Shown: positions 20,196 to 29,425 of the stretch, piece by piece
How positions within the stretch are numbered: position 1 is the stretch's first letter
Layout: every line of letters begins with the position of its first letter
Assembly: GCA_900197625.1 (NCBI GenBank)
Contig: FZLS01000022.1
Span: forward strand, 1 to 36,524
DNA from: Rhodobacteraceae bacterium Water-Bin34
Lineage (GTDB): Bacteria; Pseudomonadota; Alphaproteobacteria; Rhodobacterales; Rhodobacteraceae
DNA length: 36,524 nt
Reading direction: 5' to 3'
The notes under the pieces: generated by a model
Told to the model about the DNA's origin: nothing
Databases searched by the model: none
What the model saw: the letters and a program-made list of their open reading frames with translations, nothing else
Position numbers and translations under genes: made by a program

Positions 20196-21593
20196 ATGTC
20201 ATTTCTAGCTAACCCATATGCACTAGTTATTTTTGTAATGATTGCCGCTGCTATTAGTTTGAGTATTTCAAACCGATCAGTGACGCTTGAAAGTTTTTTT
20301 AATGGCAAAAATTTCGGTTCTGAGCCTAGTTTATGGACGCTTGTTTTGAGCCAAGTTACGACATGGATTTTTGCAAGATCTTTGTTGAATGCTGCAATAT
20401 TAGGATATTTTTATGGCCTAGCTGGCACATTAGCTTATACATTTTATTATATTTCATTTCTAACGGGTGGCTTTATTGTTTCACGAATTCGACAAGAAGG
20501 TGCTAATTCTGTTCAAGAATGGTTGGGAAATTATTTTGGAAAAATAGGTCATTGGACTTATAATTTTTTGGTCGTATTGCGATTGTTATCAGAAGTCTTT
20601 GCAAACCTAATAGTAATTGGCCTTATTTTCTCATCTGCATTTCCTGAATTCGAAATATCAGGCCAAATTGCAATTTTTGTTGTTGGAATTATTGGATTGC
20701 TTTATTCAGCAAAAGGTGGATTTCAAGCTAGTTTAAAAACTGATGTATTCCAAATGGTCATATTCTTAATAGTTTTTAGTATTTGCTTTCTATGGATGAT
20801 CTTAAGTATCGATTTTTCAATAAACTCCATTCTGGAATTTGATGGCGTTCATGATCAAGGGGCTAGACCGGGTTATGTATTGATCTGTGTTGCTTTATTG
20901 CAAGTCTTTTCATATCCAGCACATGATCCAGTTATGATGGATCGAGGGTTTATCGCTAGTCAAAAGAAAACTAACTACAGTTTTATTTTAGCATTTATTA
21001 TATCTACGGTTTGTATTTTTAGTTTTGGCCTATTTGGAATACAAGCTGGTGTAATAGGTTATGGTTATGAAAATCAACTTCTTGGAACTTGGCAAAATAT
21101 GTTTGGTCCTGCCATGTATTTTTTCTTAATGTGCTCTCTATTAATCTCTGCGATGAGTACTTTGGATAGTGCGTTGGCTTCTTCAGCAAGGCTTGTTGTT
21201 GATGAATTTCAATTATTTGAGCGTAATATTTTTAATGGCCGTATAGTCATGAGCTTTTTTATGCTCTTTGGTATATTATTTACTCTATTCCCTAATCAAA
21301 GTTTATTTGATGCTGTTGCTGTCACAGGAACGGCATCTATGTTCTTAACTCCTGTAATATTGATAACTTTTTTGGGAGGTAAAATACCAATCTGGGCTTA
21401 TTCTATAACTTGGATGTGCTCAATGATTGGAGCTTTTGCATATATTTTCCGTGATAGTGCAATAGTTATGTATTTATTGCCGAGTTTACATAAATATGAT
21501 CAGCTTCTTTCAATTTGTTTATATATAATTTTATTTGGATTTCTTGTTTGCATCCTCGGATCCTTCTTTAATCGTTTTGTTGCAAAGAATTAA
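20196..21593 (+). CDS. Sodium:solute symporter family transporter
   Basis: A 465-residue, very hydrophobic protein with about 12-13 membrane segments. The N-terminal pattern (FFNGKNFGSEPSLWTLVLSQVTTW, then LAGTLAYTFYYISF) and the mid-protein PAHDPVMMDRGFIA, MSTLDSALASSARLVVDEF segments match the SSS family, which includes PutP-type Na+/solute symporters. The substrate cannot be assigned. I chose the ATG at 20196, with AGGA at 20185-20188 seven bases upstream, over the adjacent TTG at 20193. The upstream spacer contains AATGAAT-TAT-ATTCATT (20134-20150), a 7-bp inverted repeat. Confidence 0.88.
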   Translation: MSFLANPYALVIFVMIAAAISLSISNRSVTLESFFNGKNFGSEPSLWTLVLSQVTTWIFARSLLNAAILGYFYGLAGTLAYTFYYISFLTGGFIVSRIRQEGANSVQEWLGNYFGKIGHWTYNFLVVLRLLSEVFANLIVIGLIFSSAFPEFEISGQIAIFVVGIIGLLYSAKGGFQASLKTDVFQMVIFLIVFSICFLWMILSIDFSINSILEFDGVHDQGARPGYVLICVALLQVFSYPAHDPVMMDRGFIASQKKTNYSFILAFIISTVCIFSFGLFGIQAGVIGYGYENQLLGTWQNMFGPAMYFFLMCSLLISAMSTLDSALASSARLVVDEFQLFERNIFNGRIVMSFFMLFGILFTLFPNQSLFDAVAVTGTASMFLTPVILITFLGGKIPIWAYSITWMCSMIGAFAYIFRDSAIVMYLLPSLHKYDQLLSICLYIILFGFLVCILGSFFNRFVAKN

Positions 21594-21655
21594 AGTGATT
21601 GATAAGAAGAAATATTCCTGATTAATTCAGTCAGAAATCTACTTAAGAGGCTATA

Positions 21656-22735
21656 TTGGCGAATAAAGAAGTACAATTGGAATTATCTAATATTGTCCGA
21701 AGTTTTGACGGTCGAATAGTAGTCAATGGTGTTTCATTAAGTTTACGCGCAGGGGAGGTGACATGTTTGCTGGGACCTTCAGGTTGTGGTAAATCTACTA
21801 GCCTAAGAATTGCTGCAGGTGTGGATCGCCAAGATAGTGGGCAAGTGATAGTGGCTAATCAAGTAGCTAGTTCGGATAGTTTTCATTTGCCGCCTGAAAG
21901 CAGAGGTATAGGGCTAATGTTTCAGGATTTTGCATTGTTTCCTCATCTCAATGTTATGAAAAATGTTGCTTTTGGTTTAAATGGCCCAAAAGAACAAATA
22001 AAATTAAGAGTATTGGACATGCTACAAAGGGTAGGCATGTCTGATATGGCTAATCAATATCCTCATCAATTGTCAGGTGGAGAACAGCAAAGGATTGCAT
22101 TGGCGCGTGCCTTAGCTCCAAGTCCTCAGGTTTTGCTCATGGATGAACCATTCTCAGGATTGGATAACAGGCTTCGTGACGAAGTTCGCGATAGTACCTT
22201 GGCCTTATTAAAAGATGAGGGTACAGCGGTATTATTAGTTACACATGAGCCAGAAGAGGCAATGAGAATGGCTGATCAAATTGCATTGATGAGAGATGGT
22301 CAAATTATCCAAGTCGGTGCGCCATATAATATTTACAATGCTCCAATAGATCGAGGGGCGGCTGAATTTTTTAGTGATATAAATGTTATTAGTGGTGAAG
22401 TTCAGGGATCATTGATGAAAACACCATTTGGTGAATTTTTAACACCGGGATATAAAGATCAAACTAAACTTGATATTGTTATCAGGCCACAACACTTAAA
22501 GATTGATTTTGATAGAGCAGGTCGAGGGCCAAATCCAACTCTTGAAGATGGTACGCCAGCAAGGGGTATGGTTATTCGGGCACGGTTTATGGGCCAAAAT
22601 TCACTAGTAGAATTTGCTATGGATTATGAAGATGTTTGTTTGAAAGTAATTGTACCAGGTGTATTTCTTCCAAAAGAAGGAACACCTCTCTGGCTATCTG
22701 TCAGAAGAGATAGGTGTTTTGTCTATGCTAGCTAG
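21656..22735 (+). CDS. ABC transporter ATP-binding protein, Fe3+/spermidine-type with TOBE domain
   Basis: A 359-residue ATPase of the CUT1/FbpC/PotA type. The nucleotide-binding domain shows Walker A GPSGCGKST (40-48), Q-loop Gln90, signature LSGGEQ (139-144), Walker B VLLMDE (159-164) and switch His197. Residues from about 245 form a TOBE-like regulatory domain (IRPQHLKIDF, then WLSVRRDRCFVY). The start is TTG at 21656, supported by AGAGG at 21646-21650 and by the good N-terminus MANKEVQLEL. No permease or binding-protein gene is adjacent, so its partners are encoded elsewhere and the substrate is unknown. A weak promoter match (TTGATA 21599-21604, TTAATT 21622-21627) lies upstream. Confidence 0.92.
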   Translation: MANKEVQLELSNIVRSFDGRIVVNGVSLSLRAGEVTCLLGPSGCGKSTSLRIAAGVDRQDSGQVIVANQVASSDSFHLPPESRGIGLMFQDFALFPHLNVMKNVAFGLNGPKEQIKLRVLDMLQRVGMSDMANQYPHQLSGGEQQRIALARALAPSPQVLLMDEPFSGLDNRLRDEVRDSTLALLKDEGTAVLLVTHEPEEAMRMADQIALMRDGQIIQVGAPYNIYNAPIDRGAAEFFSDINVISGEVQGSLMKTPFGEFLTPGYKDQTKLDIVIRPQHLKIDFDRAGRGPNPTLEDGTPARGMVIRARFMGQNSLVEFAMDYEDVCLKVIVPGVFLPKEGTPLWLSVRRDRCFVYAS

Positions 22736-22834
22736 ATTAGAATTCAAGATTTGCCTAACAAAGTTTATAATTTTAATATTAATCTAAAATTAAAATGAAT
22801 TATTAGTAATTATAATGCATATAAGATTTGAACT

Positions 22835-22863
22835 TTGATAAAAAATCACCCATTGTCTATAAT
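22835..22863 (+). promoter_or_regulatory. Sigma-70-type promoter for the tatABC operon
   Basis: TTGATA (22835-22840) and a perfect TATAAT (22858-22863) are separated by exactly 17 bases. This is the best promoter match in the window (11 of 12 consensus bases). It predicts a leader of about 45 bases before the tatA ATG at 22914, whose GGAG ribosome binding site is at 22903-22906. Confidence 0.65.
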
Positions 22864-22913
22864 GAATATGATTGCAGATTAATTTATTGATTCACTTATA
22901 CTGGAGTAATTAA

Positions 22914-23162
22914 ATGTACATGACTTTAACACCTTTATTCATCCAAAATATTGGCCTACCGGGAATATTGCTAATAGCAGTAGTGGTATTGGTTATGTTT
23001 GGAAGAGGAAAAATATCAAACTTAATGGGTGAAGTAGGTAAGGGGATTACTGCTTTTAAAAAAGGAGTGTCTGAGGGAAAAGAAGGCTTAGAGGAATCAA
23101 TTGACGATGCCGCAGAGGCAGCCAAAGATGTAACCCCTAAAAACAAAAAAGATAAAAAATAA
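22914..23162 (+). CDS. tatA: Twin-arginine translocase subunit TatA
   Basis: An 82-residue single-pass protein with a hydrophobic N-terminal helix (about 13-28), the FGRG hinge (29-32), an amphipathic helix ([18 protein letters not shown]) and an acidic then Lys-rich tail. TatA oligomers form the passage for folded proteins exported by the Tat route. The GGAG site 7 bases upstream supports the ATG at 22914; a second ATG two codons later is possible. First gene of tatABC-DUF815. Confidence 0.95.
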   Translation: MYMTLTPLFIQNIGLPGILLIAVVVLVMFGRGKISNLMGEVGKGITAFKKGVSEGKEGLEESIDDAAEAAKDVTPKNKKDKK

Positions 23163-23187
23163 ATTTTAATAATAAGATTGAAATCAA

Positions 23188-23616
23188 ATGCTTGATATTG
23201 GCATGTCAGAAATGGTTATCATTGGTGTCGTTTCCTTAATTGTTGTCGGCCCCAAAGATCTGCCTCAAATGTTTAGAAAAGTTGGTACTTTTGTTGGAAA
23301 AGCTCGTGGTATGGCACGTGAGTTCCAAAGTGCAATGCATGATGCTGCTGAAAATTCAGGTGTAAACGATATTAAATCTACGTATAATAAGGCGACGAAC
23401 TTCAAAGATATGGGGCTTGAAGATTTGCAACTTGGTCCAGAATATTCAGCTGATTTAAAACCAGCAGAGGATATTCCATCGGTTGCACCTCCTAAAAGTA
23501 CAAAAAATAAAACTGCATCTAAGCCTGCCAAAGAGAAATCCTTATCAAAAACTACAACAAATAAAACTGTAGCTAAGAAAACAACGAAGAAAAAAGTTGT
23601 TAAGAAAGCCAAATAA
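23188..23616 (+). CDS. tatB: Twin-arginine translocase subunit TatB
   Basis: A 142-residue protein with the TatB N-terminus (MLDIGMSEMVIIGVVSLIVVGPKDLP), where GPKDLP at 21-26 replaces TatA's FGRG-type hinge, followed by a long amphipathic helix. The last 45 residues are rich in Lys, Thr and Ala. With TatC it forms the receptor for twin-arginine signal peptides. Its stop codon is immediately followed by the tatC ATG, with no intervening base. Confidence 0.95.
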   Translation: MLDIGMSEMVIIGVVSLIVVGPKDLPQMFRKVGTFVGKARGMAREFQSAMHDAAENSGVNDIKSTYNKATNFKDMGLEDLQLGPEYSADLKPAEDIPSVAPPKSTKNKTASKPAKEKSLSKTTTNKTVAKKTTKKKVVKKAK

Positions 23617-24465
23617 ATGAGTAATGATAAGATTGATGAGCATACTGTAGAGCATAGTGCTGCTCCATTGATTGAGCATCTTGCTGAACTTCGAACCAGA
23701 TTAATTTATTCAGTGTTAGCTTTCGTCGTTGCTATGCTTTTGTGCTTTAGTTTTGCACGCCCATTATTATTTTTTTTATTAGAACCTACTGCTAAAATTT
23801 TACAAAGTTATGGTCAGGCGCCTGATTTTACAACTTTTGCAGCACAAGAAAACTTTTTTGTATATTTTCGTATTTCTGTTTTAATGGGTTTTGGACTGTC
23901 TTTCCCAATAATAGCATTTCAATTATGGCGATTTGTTGCTCCTGGATTATATAAAAACGAAAAAGGTGCATTTTTACCATTTATTGTAGCATCTCCATTG
24001 CTATTTCTAGCTGGAGCATCTTTTGCACATTACATCGTTAGTCCTTTGGCAATGAATTTCTTTATTGGGTTTTCAGATTTTGGCACAGATGGTACAAAAG
24101 TTGCTATTGAAGGAGAACAAAGAGCAGTTTTTGTCCCGCGTGTCACAGATGTTTTAGATCTAACATTGAAATTTATTTTTGCATTTGGTTTATGTTTTCA
24201 ATTGCCTGTTTTATTAACACTTTTAGGAATGGGTGGTATAGTGTCGAGCCAAGGTTTGAGGGACATGAGAAAATATGCTGTTGTTGGAATTCTTGTTTTA
24301 GCAGCTATAGTCACACCTCCAGATGTAATAACTCAAGTAATTTTGTTCGTTGTAGTTTACATGCTCTATGAAGTTTCAATATGGTTGGTTCGCATGGTAG
24401 AAAAAAAACGAGATGACCAATTAGCTGAGGATGGTTATTTTGATGATGAATGGGATGATAAATAG
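23617..24465 (+). CDS. tatC: Twin-arginine translocase subunit TatC
   Basis: A 282-residue polytopic protein, slightly longer than E. coli TatC, with six predicted helices. The family signatures are HLAELRTRLIYS near residue 22, FFVYFRISVLMGFGLSFPIIAFQLWRFVAPGLYKNEK with the conserved RFVAPGL, and AIVTPPDVITQ near the end. It binds the twin-arginine signal peptide. The tail is acidic (DDEWDDK). Its TAG stop shares one base with the GTG start of the next gene. Confidence 0.97.
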   Translation: MSNDKIDEHTVEHSAAPLIEHLAELRTRLIYSVLAFVVAMLLCFSFARPLLFFLLEPTAKILQSYGQAPDFTTFAAQENFFVYFRISVLMGFGLSFPIIAFQLWRFVAPGLYKNEKGAFLPFIVASPLLFLAGASFAHYIVSPLAMNFFIGFSDFGTDGTKVAIEGEQRAVFVPRVTDVLDLTLKFIFAFGLCFQLPVLLTLLGMGGIVSSQGLRDMRKYAVVGILVLAAIVTPPDVITQVILFVVVYMLYEVSIWLVRMVEKKRDDQLAEDGYFDDEWDDK

Positions 24466-25289
24466 TGAGTGAAGCTTTAGATCGTATAGCTAATGCACTT
24501 GATCGATTATCACCAATACCACTAGCTCAACCTGATTTTGACAAGTGCGATGCATTCCTTTGGCAAACTAACCCCATGGGATTAATTCCAATTAGTAATG
24601 TTTCCTATATTGATATAAAATTGCTGTTAGGAATAGATAACTCTCGAGATACCCTCAGAGCAAATACTGAACAATTTTCTAAAGGATTTCCTGCTAATAA
24701 TGCACTCCTGTGGGGTGCCAGAGGTATGGGTAAATCATCACTAATAAAAGCGGTTCATCGAGATGTAGGTGGTGTAATCTTAATTGAGATACAGCGTGAA
24801 GATCTATCATCGGTTGCAGAACTTTTAAATTTATTGCGCAATTCAAAGCGTAGGTTTTTATTATTTTGTGATGACTTAAGCTTTGACCATGATGATACAA
24901 CTTACAAGTCTCTAAAAGCAGTATTAGATGGTGGTATCGAGGGAAGACCTGAAAATGTTTTGTTTTATGCTACATCAAATCGCAGACATTTGATGCCCAG
25001 GGATATGATTGAGAATGAAGGACAATCTGGCGTTAATCCTGCAGAAGCAGTTGAGGAGAAAGTATCGCTCTCAGACAGATTTGGCCTCTGGTTAGGTTTT
25101 CATAGTTGTTCACAGGATATATATTTAGCCATCATCAAAGGATATTGTGATCAATATTCTATCAATATTAGTACTGATGATTTGTATGCAGAAGCAATTG
25201 AATGGCAAGCAACAAGAGGCTCCAGATCAGGAAGAGTTGCTTGGCAATTTTTTGTAGATTTAGCAGGTCGCCGGAATGTTTGTTTGTAA
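24465..25289 (+). CDS. DUF815-family P-loop ATPase
   Basis: A 274-residue AAA-type ATPase. Walker A is GARGMGKS (84-91), Walker B FLLFCDDLSF (131-140), and YATSNRRHLMPRD (169-181) is the DUF815 hallmark around the sensor Asn/Arg. Function is not established; the family is widespread in proteobacteria. The start is GTG at 24465, overlapping the tatC stop by one base, so it is probably translationally coupled to the Tat operon. In many alphaproteobacteria this gene lies in the same neighbourhood as yajC and nlpD, as here. It ends 3 bases from the convergent nlpD gene. Confidence 0.9.
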   Translation: MSEALDRIANALDRLSPIPLAQPDFDKCDAFLWQTNPMGLIPISNVSYIDIKLLLGIDNSRDTLRANTEQFSKGFPANNALLWGARGMGKSSLIKAVHRDVGGVILIEIQREDLSSVAELLNLLRNSKRRFLLFCDDLSFDHDDTTYKSLKAVLDGGIEGRPENVLFYATSNRRHLMPRDMIENEGQSGVNPAEAVEEKVSLSDRFGLWLGFHSCSQDIYLAIIKGYCDQYSINISTDDLYAEAIEWQATRGSRSGRVAWQFFVDLAGRRNVCL

Positions 25290-25292
25290 ATA

Positions 25293-26348
25293 TTAATATT
25301 GAGTTAGATAAGGCGTTGGATCCACCGCCTGAGTGCCTTTACGAACTTCAAAGTGAACAAATGAAGGATCACCACCAGCAACTAACCCAATTATTTCACC
25401 GGCTTCTACATAAATATCTCTAGTTAACTCAACATCTGTAATGTTTGAGTATACAGTATATATATTGTTATCATGCCTTAATAGAACAATTGTGGTATCA
25501 CCAACAGATTTTGATACTAATGCAACGGTACCTTTAGCGGCTGCCTTTACTTTTGTTCCTTCGGCCACTTCATAATCTATGCCTTCACTACCACCTGATT
25601 TATTTGAGAAATTTCTAATAATTTTTCCATTAACTGGACGTATCATTTTCCCAATATTATTATTCGTTGGGTTCATTATTTTATTATCATTTTCAGAATT
25701 TGAATTTTCTGTGTCGTTGACCTCGGTTGTGCTTTTCGTTTGGGATAATTCCTCACTTAAATTATTTGAAGTTGGTATCAATAGTTGCTGGCCATTTCTA
25801 ACCGATAAATCAGAATCTAACCCATTCCATGATGATAATTCAGTAACTGAAACATTATATAATGCGGCAATACTTTGGGCAGTTTCTCCAGATTGAACCG
25901 TGTGTCTTACAGGCTCATCACCTTCTTGGATTTGAGTTGTAGCAGACGGTGCACTATCCAATGCGAATGTAGCAATATCTTCAATTGCTCCTGTTGAGGA
26001 AAGTACTTCTCCAGTTGGTATAGCTAATATTTCACCTTCACGTAGTGTAGCCTGCGGCTTCAAACCATTATAGCTTGCTAATTTTTCTGTTGGAATGCCA
26101 ACTCTGTTTGCCATTGATCTAACAGTATCATATTTTTTTGCTACAGCAATTTGATAGTTTGGGTAAGTAATAACTCCATTGTCGTCCGCAGCAGGGCGTT
26201 CAAATGTTTTGGTTTTTGGAAGTGCTGGAGGTTTATCTATTTTGTCATTTATGGATGTTAATGTAGTGTTTCCATCACATGCAGCAAGCAATGCAAAAGA
26301 TAATAAAATTAATGATGTATATAAAAATTTACAAATTATTTTAGCCAT
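25293..26348 (-). CDS. nlpD: NlpD-like lipoprotein: two LysM domains and a degenerate M23 domain
   Basis: A 351-residue envelope protein. The lipobox LAAC has its cysteine at 24, predicting a lipoprotein. Two LysM peptidoglycan-binding repeats follow (about 65-112 and 148-193), then a Ser/Asn/Glu-rich linker and an M23/LytM domain (about 236-348). Metal-binding positions are mostly lost: Ser254 in the HxGID position, Asn302 in the YxHL position and Phe330 in the HxH position, with Asp258 and His332 retained. This is the pattern of non-enzymatic amidase activators such as NlpD and EnvC. GAGGG precedes the ATG. The order surE-pcm-nlpD is the same as in E. coli. Confidence 0.88.
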   Translation of the reverse strand: MAKIICKFLYTSLILLSFALLAACDGNTTLTSINDKIDKPPALPKTKTFERPAADDNGVITYPNYQIAVAKKYDTVRSMANRVGIPTEKLASYNGLKPQATLREGEILAIPTGEVLSSTGAIEDIATFALDSAPSATTQIQEGDEPVRHTVQSGETAQSIAALYNVSVTELSSWNGLDSDLSVRNGQQLLIPTSNNLSEELSQTKSTTEVNDTENSNSENDNKIMNPTNNNIGKMIRPVNGKIIRNFSNKSGGSEGIDYEVAEGTKVKAAAKGTVALVSKSVGDTTIVLLRHDNNIYTVYSNITDVELTRDIYVEAGEIIGLVAGGDPSFVHFEVRKGTQAVDPTPYLTQY

Positions 26349-26387
26349 TGATATACCCTCATGGATGCATATTTATTTATTAGCTTT

Positions 26388-27023
26388 TCAAGCAAGACCC
26401 GATAGTAATGGTACAAACCGAACTTCCTGAAGCTCCTCATAATCTAATCCTATTTGTGTTTTAGTTATTTTTATAAGTGTTTGAACTGTACTTGATTGTC
26501 CAACAGGTAATACCATTATTCCATTAGTTTTCAACTGTGCCAAAAGATTAGCCGGTGGATCTTCTGCTGCGGCTGTAAGTATTATTCTATCAAATGGAGC
26601 TTGATTTGGTAATCCCATTGATCCGTCTGCAGTAATTACAGTCACATTAACTAATCCCAAATTATTTAATGTTTCATTAGCAGATTTTGCTAATTTTGAA
26701 AATCTTTCAACTGTGTATACTCGACGAGCCAGCTGAGACAAAACAGCAGCTTGAAATCCAGTTCCAGTACCTATTTCCAAAACTTTATCTCTTGGGCCAG
26801 GATTTAAAGCTTGAGTCATTTTTGCAACAATTGAAGGCTGGCTTAATGTTTGCCCTGAAGATATCGGAAGTGCAGTATCCTCATAAGCTCTATCTTGAAA
26901 AGCTCCGGTAGCGAATGGATCTCTAGGTATTAATTCCATTGCATGCAGGACGCGTTTATCAGTTACACCACTGTTACGCAGCATAAGAAGGTATTGCATC
27001 AGCTTTTCTGGTGATGGACTCAT
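26388..27023 (-). CDS. pcm: Protein-L-isoaspartate O-methyltransferase
   Basis: A 211-residue methyltransferase that repairs isoaspartyl residues in damaged proteins using S-adenosylmethionine. Motif [11 protein letters not shown] is at 81-90; [17 protein letters not shown] (53-69) is the family-specific substrate-binding segment; [13 protein letters not shown] and GIMVLPVG follow. The start overlaps the end of surE by four bases (ATGA on the minus strand), so the two are coupled. It is followed after 39 bases by nlpD. Confidence 0.95.
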   Translation of the reverse strand: MSPSPEKLMQYLLMLRNSGVTDKRVLHAMELIPRDPFATGAFQDRAYEDTALPISSGQTLSQPSIVAKMTQALNPGPRDKVLEIGTGTGFQAAVLSQLARRVYTVERFSKLAKSANETLNNLGLVNVTVITADGSMGLPNQAPFDRIILTAAAEDPPANLLAQLKTNGIMVLPVGQSSTVQTLIKITKTQIGLDYEELQEVRFVPLLSGLA

Positions 27024-27775
27024 AATTTACGTAATTTCTTTAAAATAACTTGATCTGTAAGGTCCACACTACAAGGTGTTATAGAAATCTTGCCGTTTAT
27101 ATTGGCATGAATATCGGTTCCTTTTCCAGTGTCCTCTTGTTGTTGTGGTAAACCTTTTATTTTTAATATTTTATTTGAAGTTTCTGTACTGAATGGAGCA
27201 CCAGATCTATAGCCTTGAGTTGTAAATGAAGTGCCTGAAACTTCATTACCTAAGCACGGAGGAAAATTTACATTATAGTGTACAGGAGCAGAATTATTTT
27301 CCCATAAGTTTAATGAAAGAATATTTTCTATGGTCTTTAATCCATGACAAGCAGCTGCATCAAATATGTTATCATTATTTAATTTAGGTCCAAAAAATTG
27401 TGATAATGCTATAGCAGGAATTCTATTCATTGATGCCTCGATAGTTGCGCCTACTGTTCCAGAGTACATAGTATTCTGTCCTGCATTATTTCCGCGATTT
27501 ACTCCGGATAAAACCAGATCGAATTTGTGTTTGTATTCTGAAATTCCAACAATTACACAATCTGCTGGAGTACCATGAAGTGACCACCTATTTTCTGTGA
27601 GCTTATTCAAAGTTATAGAGCCATGATAGCTGATAGCATGACTTACACCTGATTGCTCCATAGCCGGGGCAACTGTTAAAATATTTTCTGCTGAAGTTAA
27701 TCCCAATGCAATATTATATAGTACTTTCAGGCCTGGCGCATCGATACCATCATCATTTGTAATAAGTATTTTCAT
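27020..27775 (-). CDS. surE: 5'/3'-nucleotidase SurE
   Basis: A 251-residue metal-dependent nucleotidase that removes phosphate from nucleoside monophosphates. [10 protein letters not shown] with Asp8 and Asp9, Ser42 in EQSGVSH, and [10 protein letters not shown] (90-99) are the metal and phosphate ligands of the family. AYRSGAPF-like text near residue 185 is replaced by [11 protein letters not shown], which is normal. It is the first gene of surE-pcm-nlpD, 132 bases downstream of serS on the same strand. Confidence 0.96.
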   Translation of the reverse strand: MKILITNDDGIDAPGLKVLYNIALGLTSAENILTVAPAMEQSGVSHAISYHGSITLNKLTENRWSLHGTPADCVIVGISEYKHKFDLVLSGVNRGNNAGQNTMYSGTVGATIEASMNRIPAIALSQFFGPKLNNDNIFDAAACHGLKTIENILSLNLWENNSAPVHYNVNFPPCLGNEVSGTSFTTQGYRSGAPFSTETSNKILKIKGLPQQQEDTGKGTDIHANINGKISITPCSVDLTDQVILKKLRKL

Positions 27776-27790
27776 CTTTATTTGCCTAAT

Positions 27791-27819
27791 ATTATAATTA
27801 ATTTTTGATATTTTGAGAA
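27791..27819 (-). promoter_or_regulatory. Candidate promoter for surE-pcm-nlpD
   Basis: On the minus strand TTCTCA (27819-27814) and a perfect TATAAT (27796-27791) are 17 bases apart; the -35 matches 4 of 6. It would start transcription within about 10 bases of the surE ATG, which is unusually close, so either the leader is very short or the match is due to chance in AT-rich DNA. Confidence 0.3.
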
Positions 27820-27907
27820 TTTATCCTAACAGGACTAGTTTTTGTAATTTGGCTTTTAATCAATTTTAATAATTTGCTAACTTTAACAAAAATACTCATA
27901 ATTATTT

Positions 27908-29200
27908 TTATTCTAAAGAACCTTTTACATTTAATTTTATTTTTCCACCTAAATATTGCTTTAAAACTTCTGGCAAAATTACAGATCCATCTTCCTGTTG
28001 ACCATTTTCAAGAACTGCAATTAAACAACGACCAACTGCTAAGCCAGAACCGTTAAGAGTATGAACAAACTCAGGTTTTTTTGCGCCATTTCTTTTAAAT
28101 CTTGCATTCATGCGCCTTGATTGAAAATCACCACATGTAGAACATGAGCTTATTTCACGATAAGCATTTTGTCCTGGTAACCAAACTTCAATATCATTTG
28201 TTCTTTTAGCACTAAAGCCCATATCCCCAGTGCACAGTTTGACTGTACGGTATGGAAGATTTAATTTTTCTAAAATACCTTGTGCACATTTTGTCATTCG
28301 TTCTAGTTCTAAGTCAGAGTCTTCTGGTTTTACTATTGAAACCATCTCTACCTTTTCAAACTGATGTTGCCTTAACATACCAGAAGTATCTCGTCCTGCT
28401 GAGCCTGCTTCAGAGCGAAAACATAAAGAATGAGCTGTAAAGCGCCTTGGTAAATTATCATCTTGTAATGTTGTACCTGCAACAATATTTGTAAGTGTAA
28501 CTTCTGATGTTGGAACTAACCACCATCCATTTGTTGTTTGGTAACTATCTTCTGAAAATTTTGGTAATTGGCCAGTCCCAATCATAGCTTCGTCGCGGAC
28601 TAAGACTGGAGTATTAACTTCTATTAAATTATTTTCATTTGTATGTATATCTAACATGAATTGTGCAAGTGCTCTGTGAATTCTTGCAATTGCGCCAGAC
28701 AAAATCACGAACCGAGAACCTGACATTTTTGCTGCGGTTTCAAAATCCATACCTTTTGAAACAGATTTGATTTCATAGTGCTCCAGGGCATCAAATTCAT
28801 ATTGTTGTGGAGTACCCCATTTATGTATTTCCACATTATCGTTTTCATCCAGCCCGTCTGGGACATCATCATAAGGTGTATTAGGGATTGTTAAGAGCAG
28901 ATTAGTTAGCTTAGCATCAATTTCTTTTGCAGAATCTTCTAATGATGCAATTTCTACTTTTTTTTCAGATACAAGAGTTCGTAATCTTTCGAATTCTTTG
29001 TCATTTCCTGATGCTTTGGCTTCTCCTACTAATTTAGATGCCGCATTTCGTTCAGCCAGAGCTGCTTCAGCACTAGTAATTTTTGCACGTCTTTCTTGGT
29101 CAATCTCAATTATTGTGTTTGAGATTGTATCAATACCACGTCGTTTTAATGCGGCATCAAAATTTTTTGGATTATCGCGAATTGCGCGGATATCATGCAT
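27908..29200 (-). CDS. serS: Serine--tRNA ligase
   Basis: A 430-residue class II aminoacyl-tRNA synthetase. The first 100 or so residues form the coiled-coil tRNA-binding arm (Glu/Lys/Ala-rich, 30-105). The catalytic domain shows TSEVTLTN (231-238), motif 2 [16 protein letters not shown] (259-274) with RQHQFEKVE (277-285), and motif 3 with [16 protein letters not shown]. It charges tRNA-Ser and also supplies Ser-tRNA-Sec where that is used. GAGG lies 8 bases before the ATG. Its start region faces yajC across 225 bases. Confidence 0.98.
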   Translation of the reverse strand: MHDIRAIRDNPKNFDAALKRRGIDTISNTIIEIDQERRAKITSAEAALAERNAASKLVGEAKASGNDKEFERLRTLVSEKKVEIASLEDSAKEIDAKLTNLLLTIPNTPYDDVPDGLDENDNVEIHKWGTPQQYEFDALEHYEIKSVSKGMDFETAAKMSGSRFVILSGAIARIHRALAQFMLDIHTNENNLIEVNTPVLVRDEAMIGTGQLPKFSEDSYQTTNGWWLVPTSEVTLTNIVAGTTLQDDNLPRRFTAHSLCFRSEAGSAGRDTSGMLRQHQFEKVEMVSIVKPEDSDLELERMTKCAQGILEKLNLPYRTVKLCTGDMGFSAKRTNDIEVWLPGQNAYREISSCSTCGDFQSRRMNARFKRNGAKKPEFVHTLNGSGLAVGRCLIAVLENGQQEDGSVILPEVLKQYLGGKIKLNVKGSLE

Positions 29201-29388
29201 AGAAAAACCTCATACTATTTTGAGCTTTATGCACGAAAAATGATGTAAGGTTAAGAGTTAAATAATAAGATTATTTTTTTAAATATTATGTATAAAAAAA
29301 ATATAATAAACTAAATTATTATTAAGATAAGTGGGTTGTACTTGCTTATTTTTATGACACCCGTTAGGTATCGAGGCAAAGAAATTAC

Positions 29389-29404
29389 GGGCGATTTTAC
29401 GCCC
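29389..29404 (+). promoter_or_regulatory. GC-rich hairpin before the yajC ribosome binding site
   Basis: GGGCG (29389-29393) and CGCCC (29400-29404) form a perfect 5-bp stem with loop ATTTTA, 9 bases before the GAGGA ribosome binding site of yajC. In a very AT-rich spacer, such a GC stem stands out. It may affect translation or mRNA stability of yajC-secDF; no known element was recognised. Confidence 0.35.
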
Positions 29405-29425
29405 CTTAACATTGAGGATTTTGAT

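Noticed and set aside
29336-29364. Promoter match TTGTAC/TTGCTT before yajC
   Set aside because: No acceptable -10 hexamer is found at 16-18 bases from either -35-like sequence.
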